From Bacteroidota bacterium (lineage in GTDB: Bacteria; Bacteroidota; Bacteroidia; Bacteroidales; VadinHA17), in NCBI GenBank assembly GCA_030628785.1, contig DAOVQI010000027.1, positions 1-15,162 of the forward strand: DNA of 15,162 bases, given 5' to 3'. Positions within the stretch are counted from its first letter, which is position 1; every line of letters begins with the position of its first letter. Of the stretch, positions 1 to 6,768 are shown piece by piece. Both the position numbers and the translations under genes were made by a program. Under the pieces are notes generated by a model. It saw nothing but the letters and a program-made list of their open reading frames with translations. It made no database searches and had not been told where the DNA came from.

Positions 1-247
1 AAAAACTTGTCTGGTGATTTACCATTTTATTTATTAATTTTGTATTTGAGAAACAGTTGTATCATGAGACAACAAACCTGAAAATTTTCTGAGTTTAGCT
101 TCTGAAACTCCTGAAAGTTTTAAACATTTATTTTTCGCTATTATTACTACACTTCAGGAAATTTTTAGTTTCTGTCCAATTCCTGTCTCGATTTTATTGA
201 TTACTGAATAACTGACAATTCATTATATAAACTTAAAACAGGTAATC
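1..247. other. Intergenic leader before the OmpA-like gene
   Basis: This AT-rich stretch carries no credible coding frame. The only recognisable signal is a TAATTTTG at 35-42, a perfect match to the Bacteroidota -7 consensus TAnnTTTG, but without a clear TTTG -33 box upstream. If used, it would leave a leader of about 200 nt before the start codon at 248. The last 50 bases before the gene are A/T-rich without a purine-rich Shine-Dalgarno, as is usual in the phylum. An upstream gene may end just outside the window. Confidence 0.4.
35..42 (+). promoter_or_regulatory. Candidate -7 box (TAnnTTTG) for the OmpA-like gene
   Basis: TAATTTTG matches the Bacteroidota sigma -7 consensus exactly. No TTTG lies 18-21 nt upstream, so the assignment rests on one box in AT-rich DNA and is weak. 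Confidence 0.25.
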
Positions 248-1522
248 ATGAAAACTCTGATTTACTTATTTACCCTGGTGTTTTTCCTGTCTTTCTCTTT
301 TAACACAAATGCTCAATTTGATATTAAAGCCAAAGCTAAAAAGAAATTAGAAGAGAAACTGAGTAAAAAAAAGCAGAAAGAAGAGGAAGAACAGAAAGAA
401 CAGGAAACCAAAGAAGTAAAGGAGGATGTTTCTTCTGAAGAAGCTCCTGATAAAGAAATATCCGGTACTTCAGAACAGCCACAAACTCCTGAGGAACAAC
501 TAAAAGCCTGGTCAAACTATAATTTTGTCCCGGGTGATAAGGTTATTTTTGAAGATGATCTATTATGGGAGGAAAACGGTGAATTCCCTTCAAAATGGGA
601 TTTGTTTGAAGGATTTGCTGAAAATGCAATGATGGGAAATGAAAAGGTGATCAAATTCACCCTCGATGAAGATATCATCTTCCCACTGATGAAAACAGAT
701 GAAGATTACCTTCCGGATAAGTTTACCGTTGAATTCGATGCTTATTTTAACCAGGTAATAGAGGATGGCCATCCAATAGAGATCTGGCCCACAAGATATT
801 TTGTCTGGTTATGGCCACTACGGGACGAGGATTGGGATTTAGGACGGTTTCGTCACAGTGATCTATCCAACGGTGATCTGAAAAGAATCGATCTTAACGT
901 GAATAAAGTTGAGATTGGAGATAAATACAAGGGAGAAATCCCACTGGATGCCTCTGAGGAAAAGTCTCCCTCCCTGTGGCGTCATGTTGCCATTGAATTT
1001 AATATCAGATCCCTGAAGGTATATTTAGACCAGCACAGAGTAATTAACATTCCGAATATTCAATGCAATCCATCAGCCTTTTTTATAGGAAACATTGTCT
1101 ATGATTTTCCCGATATTGATGTTCTGATTAAAAATATCCGTATAGCTGAAGGTGGGAAGAAATATTATGAACGGTTTATGACCGATGGAAAGATTGTAAC
1201 TACAGGTATTAAATTTGCTTCAGGAAAATCTGATATCAAGCCTGAATCAATGGGTGTGATCAATAAGATTGTACAATTGATGAATCAACATCCGGAGGTC
1301 AATTTCAGCATAGAAGGACATACCGACAGTGATGGAGAAGAAGCCTTAAACCAGACACTTTCAGAAAAAAGGGCAAAGGCAATAAAGGCAGAATTCGTCA
1401 GGCTGGGTATTTCTGAAAACAGGTTAAAGACAAAGGGTTTGGGAGAGAGTAAACCTGTTGATGAAAATTCCACACCTGAAGGAAAGGCAAATAACAGGAG
1501 GGTTGAATTTGTGAAATTTTAA
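248..1522 (+). CDS. OmpA family protein with coiled-coil linker and beta-sandwich-like middle domain
   Basis: This is predicted to be an exported cell-envelope protein that holds the outer membrane or periplasmic face to peptidoglycan. Residues 1-22 form a Sec signal peptide ending at NAQ. Residues 28-60 are an extremely Lys/Glu-rich, probably helical segment. Residues 95-300 contain a W/F-rich, strand-rich region beginning at PGDKVIFEDD and resembling the concanavalin-like fold often fused to OmpA in Bacteroidota. Residues 318-424 are the OmpA C-terminal domain, with IKFASGKSDI, the peptidoglycan-binding GHTD (357-360), LSEKRA with the conserved Arg375, and the terminal NRRVEF. No outer-membrane beta-barrel is present, so this is an OmpA-domain protein and not an OmpA porin. 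The following gene is 187 nt away and probably separately transcribed. The domain call is secure; the fold of the middle region is inferred. Confidence 0.93.
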   Translation: MKTLIYLFTLVFFLSFSFNTNAQFDIKAKAKKKLEEKLSKKKQKEEEEQKEQETKEVKEDVSSEEAPDKEISGTSEQPQTPEEQLKAWSNYNFVPGDKVIFEDDLLWEENGEFPSKWDLFEGFAENAMMGNEKVIKFTLDEDIIFPLMKTDEDYLPDKFTVEFDAYFNQVIEDGHPIEIWPTRYFVWLWPLRDEDWDLGRFRHSDLSNGDLKRIDLNVNKVEIGDKYKGEIPLDASEEKSPSLWRHVAIEFNIRSLKVYLDQHRVINIPNIQCNPSAFFIGNIVYDFPDIDVLIKNIRIAEGGKKYYERFMTDGKIVTTGIKFASGKSDIKPESMGVINKIVQLMNQHPEVNFSIEGHTDSDGEEALNQTLSEKRAKAIKAEFVRLGISENRLKTKGLGESKPVDENSTPEGKANNRRVEFVKF

Positions 1523-1594
1523 AAAAATATTATGCTCGGTTTTTTATATATGTGACTCCAGTTCTGCCACTGATTATAAATATCTGAGCAACTA

Positions 1595-1626
1595 TTTCTT
1601 TTTTTTGAAAAATATTCCCACCTTTG
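1595..1626 (+). promoter_or_regulatory. Possible promoter of the cold-shock gene
   Basis: CACCTTTG at 1619-1626 is one base from the -7 consensus TAnnTTTG and is followed by CAGC, a context common at strong promoters of the phylum. A TTTC at 1595-1598, 20 nt upstream, could be a weak -33 box. Transcription would begin near 1633 and leave an untranslated leader of about 75 nt, consistent with the long leaders of cold-shock genes elsewhere. Only motif matching supports this. Confidence 0.35.
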
Positions 1627-1709
1627 CAGCTTTTACAGAAAAGGGTGCTATCAATCAGAAATTAAAATTAATCTGACCTTGCGCCAAAATTTTTAAATAA
1701 ACAATTGAA

Positions 1710-1901
1710 ATGAAAGAAGGAAAAGTAAAATTTTTTAATGAGTCCAAAGGATTTGGGTTCATTATTGACAATGAATCCAAAGAAGAGTATTTTGTTCATG
1801 CATCCGGATTGATCGACAAGATCAGGGAAGATGATGAAGTTACTTTTGAACTAACAGAAGGAAAAAAAGGATTGAACGCTGTTGATGTGAAATTAGTCTG
1901 A
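1710..1901 (+). CDS. Cold-shock domain protein (CspA family)
   Basis: This 63-residue protein is a single cold-shock domain, a five-stranded OB-fold that binds single-stranded RNA or DNA and melts RNA structure in the cytoplasm. It opens with MKEGKVKFFNESKGFGFI, carrying RNP1 (KGFGFI, residues 13-18), and continues with RNP2 (YFVHAS, 27-32). The nucleic-acid-facing aromatics F15, F17 and F28 and the H30 are present. The C-terminal strand is GLNAVDVKLV. The length is normal for the family. The gene has its own leader and an intrinsic terminator directly downstream, so it appears monocistronic. Whether it is cold-induced cannot be read from the sequence. Confidence 0.96.
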   Translation: MKEGKVKFFNESKGFGFIIDNESKEEYFVHASGLIDKIREDDEVTFELTEGKKGLNAVDVKLV

Positions 1902-1917
1902 TTTTTTTAATTTGAAC

Positions 1918-1950
1918 AAAAAGCTTCACCCGGTGTGGAGCTTTTTTTTT
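1918..1950 (+). terminator. Intrinsic terminator after the cold-shock gene
   Basis: AAGCTTCAC (1921-1929) pairs with GTGGAGCTT (1935-1943), with one G-T wobble and a five-base loop CCGGT. The stem runs straight into an unbroken T tract ending at 1950. The three A's before the stem can pair with the first T's. It lies 17 nt past the stop codon, which is ideal spacing for Rho-independent termination. Confidence 0.88.
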
Positions 1951-1976
1951 ATCATGTTTTTACAACACAAATAAAT

Positions 1977-2006
1977 TTTGTATTTTACCCTTGATTTGTA
2001 TTTTTC
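1977..2006 (+). promoter_or_regulatory. Bacteroidota-type promoter for the lipoprotein gene
   Basis: A TTTG -33 box (1977-1980) and TATTTTTC (1999-2006), one base from the -7 consensus TAnnTTTG, are separated by 18 nt, close to the usual 19. Transcription would start near 2013, about 30 nt before the ATG at 2043. This is the best two-box promoter in the window. Confidence 0.5.
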
Positions 2007-2042
2007 GATCGAAATCTAAATTTTAAATAAAATAAACTGGCT

Positions 2043-2852
2043 ATGAAAAACCGAAGTGTAAAACTGATTTCATTTTTATTAGTAACTGCATTTTTTTTCC
2101 TGATCGTTTTTCAGGGATGTAAAAAGGATGATGATCCTGCACTTGAAATTCCGCCGGAATCAACATTTCTAATGGACTTTTCTGATTTTGATGACACAAC
2201 AAACAGCAAAGGAACAAAGAGTGTGCAAACATACAAAAACTGGGGACATTCTTTTGTCAATGTTGTCGTATGGAGTGCAGTTATTACAGTTGGTCTGGCA
2301 GTTCCTGTAGCATCATTCAAAGAAGCATTTAACCATGAAGCAATTTATCATCCGGATGAAAAAAACTGGACATGGTCATATAACGTCCAGGTAGATACCA
2401 TAACTTATGAAGCTGAACTAACCGGTTATGTGGAAGAGGATTCTGTGGTATGGGAGATGAGAATTGATGATTTCTTATGGTATGATGGTAGATCTCATGT
2501 AAACATATCCGGTGGATACTGGATCATATATGAGAGTAAAAACCAGCCAACCCAATTGTTAAAAATTGACTGGAACAGAAACAGTGATGACGGCACGGCT
2601 GATATTACTTATACGAATGTTGCACCGGAAGGCAGCGGATTTCATGATAACAATGGCGGCTATATTTTCTATGGGATTAAAATAAGTGAATGGGACCGTT
2701 TCTATGACATTTACAACAAAAGGGCTGATAATTTAACGGAAATTGAGTGGAATGCATCCAACAAATATGGTCGTGTACGAGATTTCAAGAAATTCAGAGA
2801 CATGAATTGGCATTGCTGGGATACAACACTTCAAGATTCTAATTGCCAATAA
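2043..2852 (+). CDS. Lipoprotein of unknown function
   Basis: The 269-residue product begins with basic residues and a long hydrophobic stretch (8-23), then a lipobox VFQGC with the acceptor Cys at 26. KKDDDP follows at once, typical of Bacteroidota outer-membrane lipoproteins, so it should be lipidated and anchored. The mature part is rich in W, Y, D and N. It shows alternating strand-like segments (for example VQVDTITYEAELTGYV and WRHV-free stretches such as DGTADITYTNV), suggesting an all-beta domain. A second hydrophobic run lies near residues 70-93 (SFVNVVVWSAVITVGLAVPVASF), which is odd for a soluble lipoprotein and might be a membrane segment or part of the fold. I recognise no family. 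The promoter directly upstream and the small lipoprotein facing it downstream do not reveal the role. Confidence 0.85.
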   Translation: MKNRSVKLISFLLVTAFFFLIVFQGCKKDDDPALEIPPESTFLMDFSDFDDTTNSKGTKSVQTYKNWGHSFVNVVVWSAVITVGLAVPVASFKEAFNHEAIYHPDEKNWTWSYNVQVDTITYEAELTGYVEEDSVVWEMRIDDFLWYDGRSHVNISGGYWIIYESKNQPTQLLKIDWNRNSDDGTADITYTNVAPEGSGFHDNNGGYIFYGIKISEWDRFYDIYNKRADNLTEIEWNASNKYGRVRDFKKFRDMNWHCWDTTLQDSNCQ

Positions 2853-2872
2853 GAAACACGTTTCTATACATA

Positions 2873-2940
2873 GAGGCTGTCTCAAAAGTACAAAAAAGAA
2901 GTTCTTGCAGAGACCGCAAAGATTACGCAAAGATCGCAGT
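2873..2940. repeat. Probable IS-end scar and GCAAAGA-type short repeats
   Basis: GAGGCTGTCTCAAAAGT (2873-2889) resembles the terminal inverted repeats of IS1182/IS5-type elements as I remember them. It is followed at about 2906-2939 by imperfect short repeats: GCAGAGACC, GCAAAGATTAC, GCAAAGATC, GCAG. No transposase or second end is visible nearby, so this would be a remnant. It sits between two convergent genes. Confidence 0.35.
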
Positions 2941-2954
2941 TGGAAGTATATCAA

Positions 2955-3263
2955 TCAACTTACTATTCTTTTCTTCCTGGCGGCTCGACTACTTCCTCCA
3001 AAGAGGATACCGGCACCCAGGACAAAGCCAAAATCATACCATCCACCATTGTTGTGTACCTCGTACAGGCTTACCTGGTCAGTAAACAGCGAAATGACAA
3101 ATGTAAAAAGAGCAATGATTCCATGCCAGAGTCCCAGAAAAAATCCAGCGATATGGCCGTCAGGGGAAGCTACGTCCATTGTTGTGTTCGGACCGGCCGT
3201 ACAGGCAGCCAAACTGATCAGCAATCCCAGGATCAGGAAAATAATAAAATTTCGTTTGTTCAT
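2955..3263 (-). CDS. Small conserved-looking lipoprotein with hydrophobic segments
   Basis: This 102-residue protein starts MNKRNFIIFLILGLLISLAAC. That is a textbook lipoprotein signal with lipobox LAAC (Cys21). It continues with DGHIAGFFLGLWHGIIALFTFVISLF (about residues 35-60), a strongly hydrophobic helix, then YEVHNNGGWYDFGFVLGAGILFGGSS and a basic tail RAARKKR. I recall small Bacteroidota proteins with the same G-F-x-L-G-L-W-H-G and NNG-W-Y-x-F-G-F signatures, without known function. The structured N-terminus, coherent composition and absence of a good plus-strand competitor make this the real frame here; the plus-strand frames over it are shadows. The likely location is the cell envelope. 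It converges on the gene ending at 2852. Confidence 0.78.
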   Translation of the reverse strand: MNKRNFIIFLILGLLISLAACTAGPNTTMDVASPDGHIAGFFLGLWHGIIALFTFVISLFTDQVSLYEVHNNGGWYDFGFVLGAGILFGGSSRAARKKRIVS

Positions 3264-3430
3264 GGTTCAAAAAATTTATATATGTTAACTAATGGTACTT
3301 ATCTGAATGGCTCGAATTTACTAAATTTCAAAAAAAAAATCTTATTTGGTTATTAAGTTACTTCCGGCTCTGCGAACGATTATTTTCCGTTGATATACCC
3401 CCATAAAAACTGAATTTTTCAAATATTTTG

Positions 3431-3438
3431 TATTTTTG
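3431..3438 (+). promoter_or_regulatory. Candidate -7 box for the RES/Xre operon
   Basis: TATTTTTG matches TAnnTTTG exactly. No TTTG is found at the proper -33 distance. It would start transcription near 3445, just upstream of the palindrome at 3463-3488 and about 180 nt before the antitoxin gene. Confidence 0.3.
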
Positions 3439-3462
3439 AAAAATCAAAAACAAAATAAAGTA

Positions 3463-3488
3463 TTTGAGCTGATCTCAGATCAGCCAAA
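3463..3488. promoter_or_regulatory. Palindrome, possible antitoxin operator
   Basis: GCTGATCT (3468-3475), a central C, and AGATCAGC (3477-3484) form a perfect 17-nt dyad. With one bulged A (3467) it extends by TTTG (3463-3466) against CAAA (3485-3488). The odd-length, loopless design suits a protein-binding site better than an RNA hairpin. Xre/MbcA-type antitoxins usually autoregulate by binding palindromes upstream of their own operon. The site is 138 nt before the start codon, so the link is inference. Confidence 0.4.
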
Positions 3489-3625
3489 CGGTTCTTTCAG
3501 GGCAGCTAAGAAATGAGGTAGATAAACCGGATATAGGATACTTTTTATAAAACATTTGATAATATTATTATAAGATTAAAACATTTTTTGTATTTTTACG
3601 TATATATATATGTAATATTACTAAA

Positions 3626-4054
3626 ATGAGCACAACAAAACAAACAACTCCACTGGAAGTCTATAAAACCGGCAAGTCAATCAGGTCACCTGGGAAGAGG
3701 TATGCATTGATTAAGGCTACAAGGCAAGGTGTTAAAAGAGCTGATTTAGTGGACTTTGCTAAAGCAATTAAACACTCCTTAAGTCAAATAGCAGAAATCA
3801 TTCCGGCATCATATTCAACTTTAAGTAAAAAAGATATTTTTGATAAAGAAATCAGTGAAAGAATTTTTGAGCTGGCTGAAGTTTTTTCACTTGGCCATAA
3901 TGTGTTCGGTAATGATGAAAAGTTTAATCGCTGGATGCATAAGAAGAATCTTGCTTTGGGGGGGATGATACCTTTCTCGTTATTAGATACAAGTCGCGGG
4001 GTCCAGATGGTACTGAATGAGTTGCAAAGAATCGATTATGGAATTTTTGCTTAA
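3626..4054 (+). CDS. Xre/MbcA/ParS family antitoxin (DUF2384)
   Basis: This 142-residue antitoxin is predicted to neutralise the RES toxin encoded next to it and to repress the operon. The N-terminal half (about 29-80) is helical and Xre-like, with the pattern RQGVKRADLVDFAKAIKHSLSQIAEIIPASYSTL. The C-terminal half (about 80-141) is the toxin-binding DUF2384 domain, with ERIFELAEVFSLGHNVFGNDEKFNRWMHKKN, the family's GGxxPFSLLDTSRGVQMVLNELQRIDYG block and the usual C-terminal end. Known relatives insert this tail into the toxin's active-site cleft. The TAA stop shares its last base with the toxin ATG (TAATG), a classic antitoxin-first coupling. Length and motifs are complete, so it looks intact. 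Confidence 0.93.
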   Translation: MSTTKQTTPLEVYKTGKSIRSPGKRYALIKATRQGVKRADLVDFAKAIKHSLSQIAEIIPASYSTLSKKDIFDKEISERIFELAEVFSLGHNVFGNDEKFNRWMHKKNLALGGMIPFSLLDTSRGVQMVLNELQRIDYGIFA

Positions 4055-4524
4055 TGGTTGTTTTCAGGTTAGACAGAGAAAAAAGGAAAGATTCTATTTT
4101 ATCAGGTATTGGGGCGGAAAAAGTAGGAGGCAGATGGAATTCTCCCGGCATAAAAGCTGTGTATACATCTGAATCTGCATCACTTGCAATACTTGAAGTA
4201 ATTGTACATTTGGATCTTTCTGAAGATCTTCCAAATGACAGAATTCTTGTTAAAATTAACATTCCTGATGATCTTCCTCTCATTCAAATTGAAGAAAGCA
4301 AATTGCCGAAAAACTGGGATAAGTTTCCATACTTCAATGAAACACAAGTTATCTTCGATGAATTTGTTGCTGATAATAAATCTGCAATTTTGAAAGTTCC
4401 TTCTGTAATTGTTCCCGAAGAATTTAATTATATACTAAATCCCACCCATCCTGATTTCAACAGAGTTTTCGTTTTACATCTTTCTCATTTCAATTTTGAT
4501 CAACGCTTGATCGCTCATTCCTGA
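4054..4524 (+). CDS. RES domain toxin (NAD-degrading/ADP-ribosylating type II toxin)
   Basis: The 156-residue protein is a full-length RES domain, named for conserved Arg, Glu and Ser. All are visible: GGRWNSPG with Arg27, the following Tyr37 (VYTSE), Glu48 in SLAILEVIVH, and Ser117 in KVPSVIVPEEFNYILNP. The family's N-x-x-L-N-P-x-H signature (125-132) follows. Characterised relatives either degrade cellular NAD+ (MbcT and RES-Xre toxins) or ADP-ribosylate phosphoribosyl pyrophosphate synthetase (ParT), arresting growth when the antitoxin is lost. Which of these this one does cannot be told from sequence. It is translationally coupled to the antitoxin gene upstream by a one-base overlap. No inactivating change is seen. 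Confidence 0.93.
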   Translation: MVVFRLDREKRKDSILSGIGAEKVGGRWNSPGIKAVYTSESASLAILEVIVHLDLSEDLPNDRILVKINIPDDLPLIQIEESKLPKNWDKFPYFNETQVIFDEFVADNKSAILKVPSVIVPEEFNYILNPTHPDFNRVFVLHLSHFNFDQRLIAHS

Positions 4525-4695
4525 GTAATGAAAAAATCAAAGAAATGAAGATTTTGTGTTGACAGAAGTTCAGGGCAATTCAAGAAAACAAGATATTGAG
4601 TCCCTTCAGTAAGCATTTAATGGAATAAAAAAAATAACTACAGAATTCCAACCTTTCTCATAATTTTACGTCATTAATTTGAAATCAGGTGCGAA
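4525..4695. other. Intergenic gap after the RES toxin
   Basis: These 171 AT-rich bases hold no hairpin followed by T's and no recognisable two-box promoter. TAATTTTA at about 4661-4668 is the nearest approach to a -7 box. Stops interrupt every frame, so there is no missing N-terminal part of the next gene here. Confidence 0.4.
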
Positions 4696-5070
4696 GTGAA
4701 AGAATTATATGTTTTAGTTTGTCATGAAAGTAAGTATACAAATTATGAATTGGATAAGCTGTATCAGGAGATGGTTTTAAAGGGATATGATGATAATGTT
4801 ATAATAAGTAATTTAGATAACGAATTTACCGGTCTTGAATTTGCAGGTAAATACGGGAAATTTACTGTTGGCATTGACCAGTCTGCTGCTTTTCATTTTT
4901 TTGCGGAATTAAAATATCCACACCTGGATTTACCTGATGATTTGAAAATCAGGACAAAGATTAAGGAAAGCAGTTCTCTGCAGATGGAAGCATCCTATGG
5001 TAATGCCAACGAAAAATCTCCGGTGATCAGGATAACGGGATACGATCAGACTCTAAATATTAGGAAATAA
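4696..5070 (+). CDS. Unknown protein, likely 5' two-thirds of a stop-interrupted gene
   Basis: This frame begins with GTG at 4696 (an in-frame TAA lies at 4675-4677 and no ATG precedes it). It encodes 124 residues opening MKELYVLVCHESKYTNYELDKLYQEM. After a short helix, the sequence reads as alternating strands (FAGKYGKFTVGIDQ, SSSLQMEASYGN, PVIRITGYDQTLNIRK). It ends at TAA 5068-5070, but the same frame continues open for 60 more codons whose strand-like sequence looks like the same domain. I infer a single original gene of about 185 residues broken by one nonsense change. There is no signal peptide and no recognised family; the later coding strands suggest a small beta-rich domain. It could also be a genuine shorter protein. 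It lies between two toxin-antitoxin modules, but nothing visible makes it an immunity or antitoxin protein. Confidence 0.55.
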   Translation: MKELYVLVCHESKYTNYELDKLYQEMVLKGYDDNVIISNLDNEFTGLEFAGKYGKFTVGIDQSAAFHFFAELKYPHLDLPDDLKIRTKIKESSSLQMEASYGNANEKSPVIRITGYDQTLNIRK

Positions 5071-5253
5071 GTGATTTCAAAGCTTACTTTTGATGAAAAA
5101 GATACAAAAGTAATTCTGGACATTAAATATGATGCCAAAATCGAAGGATCAAGTGATGTTATGGAATTCAGCGGTGAAGGAGAGTGCTTTTTGACATATA
5201 AGTGGGATTGCTGGTGTATTTGTGGTTTGAAAATGCCTGGCATATCTATCTAA
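5071..5253 (+). pseudogene. In-frame 3' continuation after TAA stop
   Basis: Directly after the TAA at 5068-5070 the same frame stays open for 60 codons to a TAA at 5251-5253. It reads ISKLTFDEKDTKVILDIKYDAKIEGSSDVMEFSGEGECFLTY, a clear alternating pattern of beta strands joined naturally to the preceding TLNIRK. It has only a GTG as possible start and no leader, so independent translation is unlikely. The tail is Cys/Trp-rich (YKWDCWCICGLKMPG). Its end overlaps the convergent peptidase gene by 8 nt. I read it as the detached C-terminus of the upstream gene. Confidence 0.5.
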
Positions 5254-6745
5254 TTTTTCCCTCCCTGGCCATCCGGGTAAGAGCAATATACAACAGTTTG
5301 GAAACATCTTCCATAACCTCGGGAGTGACCATTTCTGCAGTATCTCCGGGTCGATGATAATGGACTGGTTTAAGGCTTCCCGTAATTCCGATTCCAAGAG
5401 TAGGTATTCCGGCCCTGCTGAAAATTGCTCCATCGGTTCGGGGCCTGCCATAATTGTCCCGTGCTTCAGATGAACGCATACTCCTGTGGAGAAATTCCTG
5501 ATTGGCTTCTTCAAGGTATTTGTATATTCCCGGATAGCTTTTTCCTGCACCGATATAAAACCCGGTGCCGTTCCCCACCATATCCAGGTTAATATAACAA
5601 ATAGTCTTTTCCTTGGCGAACTTTGGGTTCTCAACATAATGTTTGCTTCCGAGAAGGCCTACTTCTTCACCACCAATGAACAGGAACATTACAGACCGTT
5701 TCAGGCTTATCCCTGACAAGCCCATGGCTTTAGCCGTTCCCATTATGTCAACCGCACCGCTGGCATTATCCAGGGCCCCGGGCAGAAGAACACCACAATT
5801 GCCTACAGCATCAAGATGGCCTCCAATAATGATCACTTCATTCTTAAGCACCGGATCAGAACCTTCGATAATACCTATTACATTGCAAACTCTGCCTTCC
5901 GGGTGCCAGGTGGTGTTTGCACTGATAGAGACCCTGGTTCCGGTGTTGAATGAATGGGGCTTCATTGATCCGTCGATCTTTTTTAATACATCTTTGTTGA
6001 TGGTTTTTAATCCTGCAAAGATGTCTTTAAGGGGTTCGGGGCCTATTCCGCACCATATAAAATTGGGATCATAAGAAATATTAGGATTTGCATGGTTGCC
6101 TCCAATGTATAACATTCCTGCAGCCCCGTGCTTAACGGCATTTTCAAGCTTATACTGGTGGTAGCAGTATTTTACCCACTTTGTATATTCAGGGTCCCTG
6201 CTGTTTTTGAAGGGTACATCCCTGTTCATAAGTACTATCTTTCCTTTTACATCAATCCCATTATAATCATCGTAGTTATGTTCCGGGGCTGTTACTCCAT
6301 ATCCAATGTAAACAACTTCAGCAGTTAGTTCTCCGCTTGCTGAGGTCATTCCGGGAAAAAACTGGTCGGGGAAGGGATAGTATTTCTTTATTACCTTACC
6401 ATCTTTAACAGGAATATGCAGGCACAGGCTTCCAAGCTCATGGATTTCATTATATCCCTTGTCAAACCACTGGAAGTAATCACCATTGTCTCCTCCCGGT
6501 TTGATACCCCATTTCCTGAGATTACCGGCAACCCACTCTGCCGCGGCGATATAACCGGGAGATCCTGAAAGGCGGCCATTATATTTCGGAGATGCAAGTT
6601 CAGCGACCCACTCATAGGCTTCAGCACTGCTGATCATGTGAAATTGTTTCATCAGTGCTTCTTCATAGTTGTCTTGTGCAGACAGCGGCAGGGCTGATAT
6701 GGATAATAAAATTGCACTCAAAACCAGGGAAATACGATAATTCAT
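5246..6745 (-). CDS. Secreted M28 family zinc aminopeptidase with PA domain
   Basis: This 499-residue exported metallopeptidase probably releases N-terminal amino acids from peptides in the periplasm or outside the cell. Residues 1-23 are a Sec signal peptide ending LSAQ. About 110-235 is a protease-associated (PA) insert, with YIGYGVTAPEHNYDDYNGIDVKGKIVLM and a gap rich in Gly and Asn. The catalytic M28 domain (about 285-495) shows the whole two-zinc set: His310 and Asp312 in GGHLDAVG, Asp326 in PGALDNASG, the general base Glu360 and ligand Glu361 in GEEVGLLGS, Asp388 in NLDMVG, and the last ligand His464 in VHYHRPGDT. It is complete and should be active. It starts 23 nt after the AbiEii toxin gene on the same strand, without a recognisable promoter of its own in that gap, so read-through from the toxin-antitoxin transcript is possible. 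The function is unrelated to AbiE. Confidence 0.95.
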   Translation of the reverse strand: MNYRISLVLSAILLSISALPLSAQDNYEEALMKQFHMISSAEAYEWVAELASPKYNGRLSGSPGYIAAAEWVAGNLRKWGIKPGGDNGDYFQWFDKGYNEIHELGSLCLHIPVKDGKVIKKYYPFPDQFFPGMTSASGELTAEVVYIGYGVTAPEHNYDDYNGIDVKGKIVLMNRDVPFKNSRDPEYTKWVKYCYHQYKLENAVKHGAAGMLYIGGNHANPNISYDPNFIWCGIGPEPLKDIFAGLKTINKDVLKKIDGSMKPHSFNTGTRVSISANTTWHPEGRVCNVIGIIEGSDPVLKNEVIIIGGHLDAVGNCGVLLPGALDNASGAVDIMGTAKAMGLSGISLKRSVMFLFIGGEEVGLLGSKHYVENPKFAKEKTICYINLDMVGNGTGFYIGAGKSYPGIYKYLEEANQEFLHRSMRSSEARDNYGRPRTDGAIFSRAGIPTLGIGITGSLKPVHYHRPGDTAEMVTPEVMEDVSKLLYIALTRMAREGKIR

Positions 6746-6768
6746 AATTCTTATTTTTTAGTTGATTA

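Larger units (their letters stand above)
3264..3625. other. Intergenic region between small lipoprotein and RES/Xre module
   Basis: This 362-nt AT-rich gap lies between two divergent genes. It holds a perfect -7 motif TATTTTTG (3431-3438) on the plus strand, an inverted repeat of 10-bp arms around it (3414-3423 with 3435-3444), and a strong palindrome at 3463-3488. A (TA)n run at about 3600-3611 precedes the antitoxin start. No coding frame is convincing. Confidence 0.55.

Noticed and set aside
2843..3356. Plus-strand frames opposite the small lipoprotein
   Set aside because: They overlap each other, have odd composition, and mirror the minus-strand lipoprotein, which has a proper lipobox.
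3591..3620. Promoter just upstream of the antitoxin gene
   Set aside because: TATTTTTA at 3591-3598 is near the -7 consensus but has TTTG only 32 nt upstream (3555-3558), too far for a -33 box, in very AT-rich DNA.
5149..5637. Minus-strand 162-codon frame inside the M28 gene
   Set aside because: It is an out-of-frame shadow of the catalytic domain, whose zinc ligands are all in the main frame.
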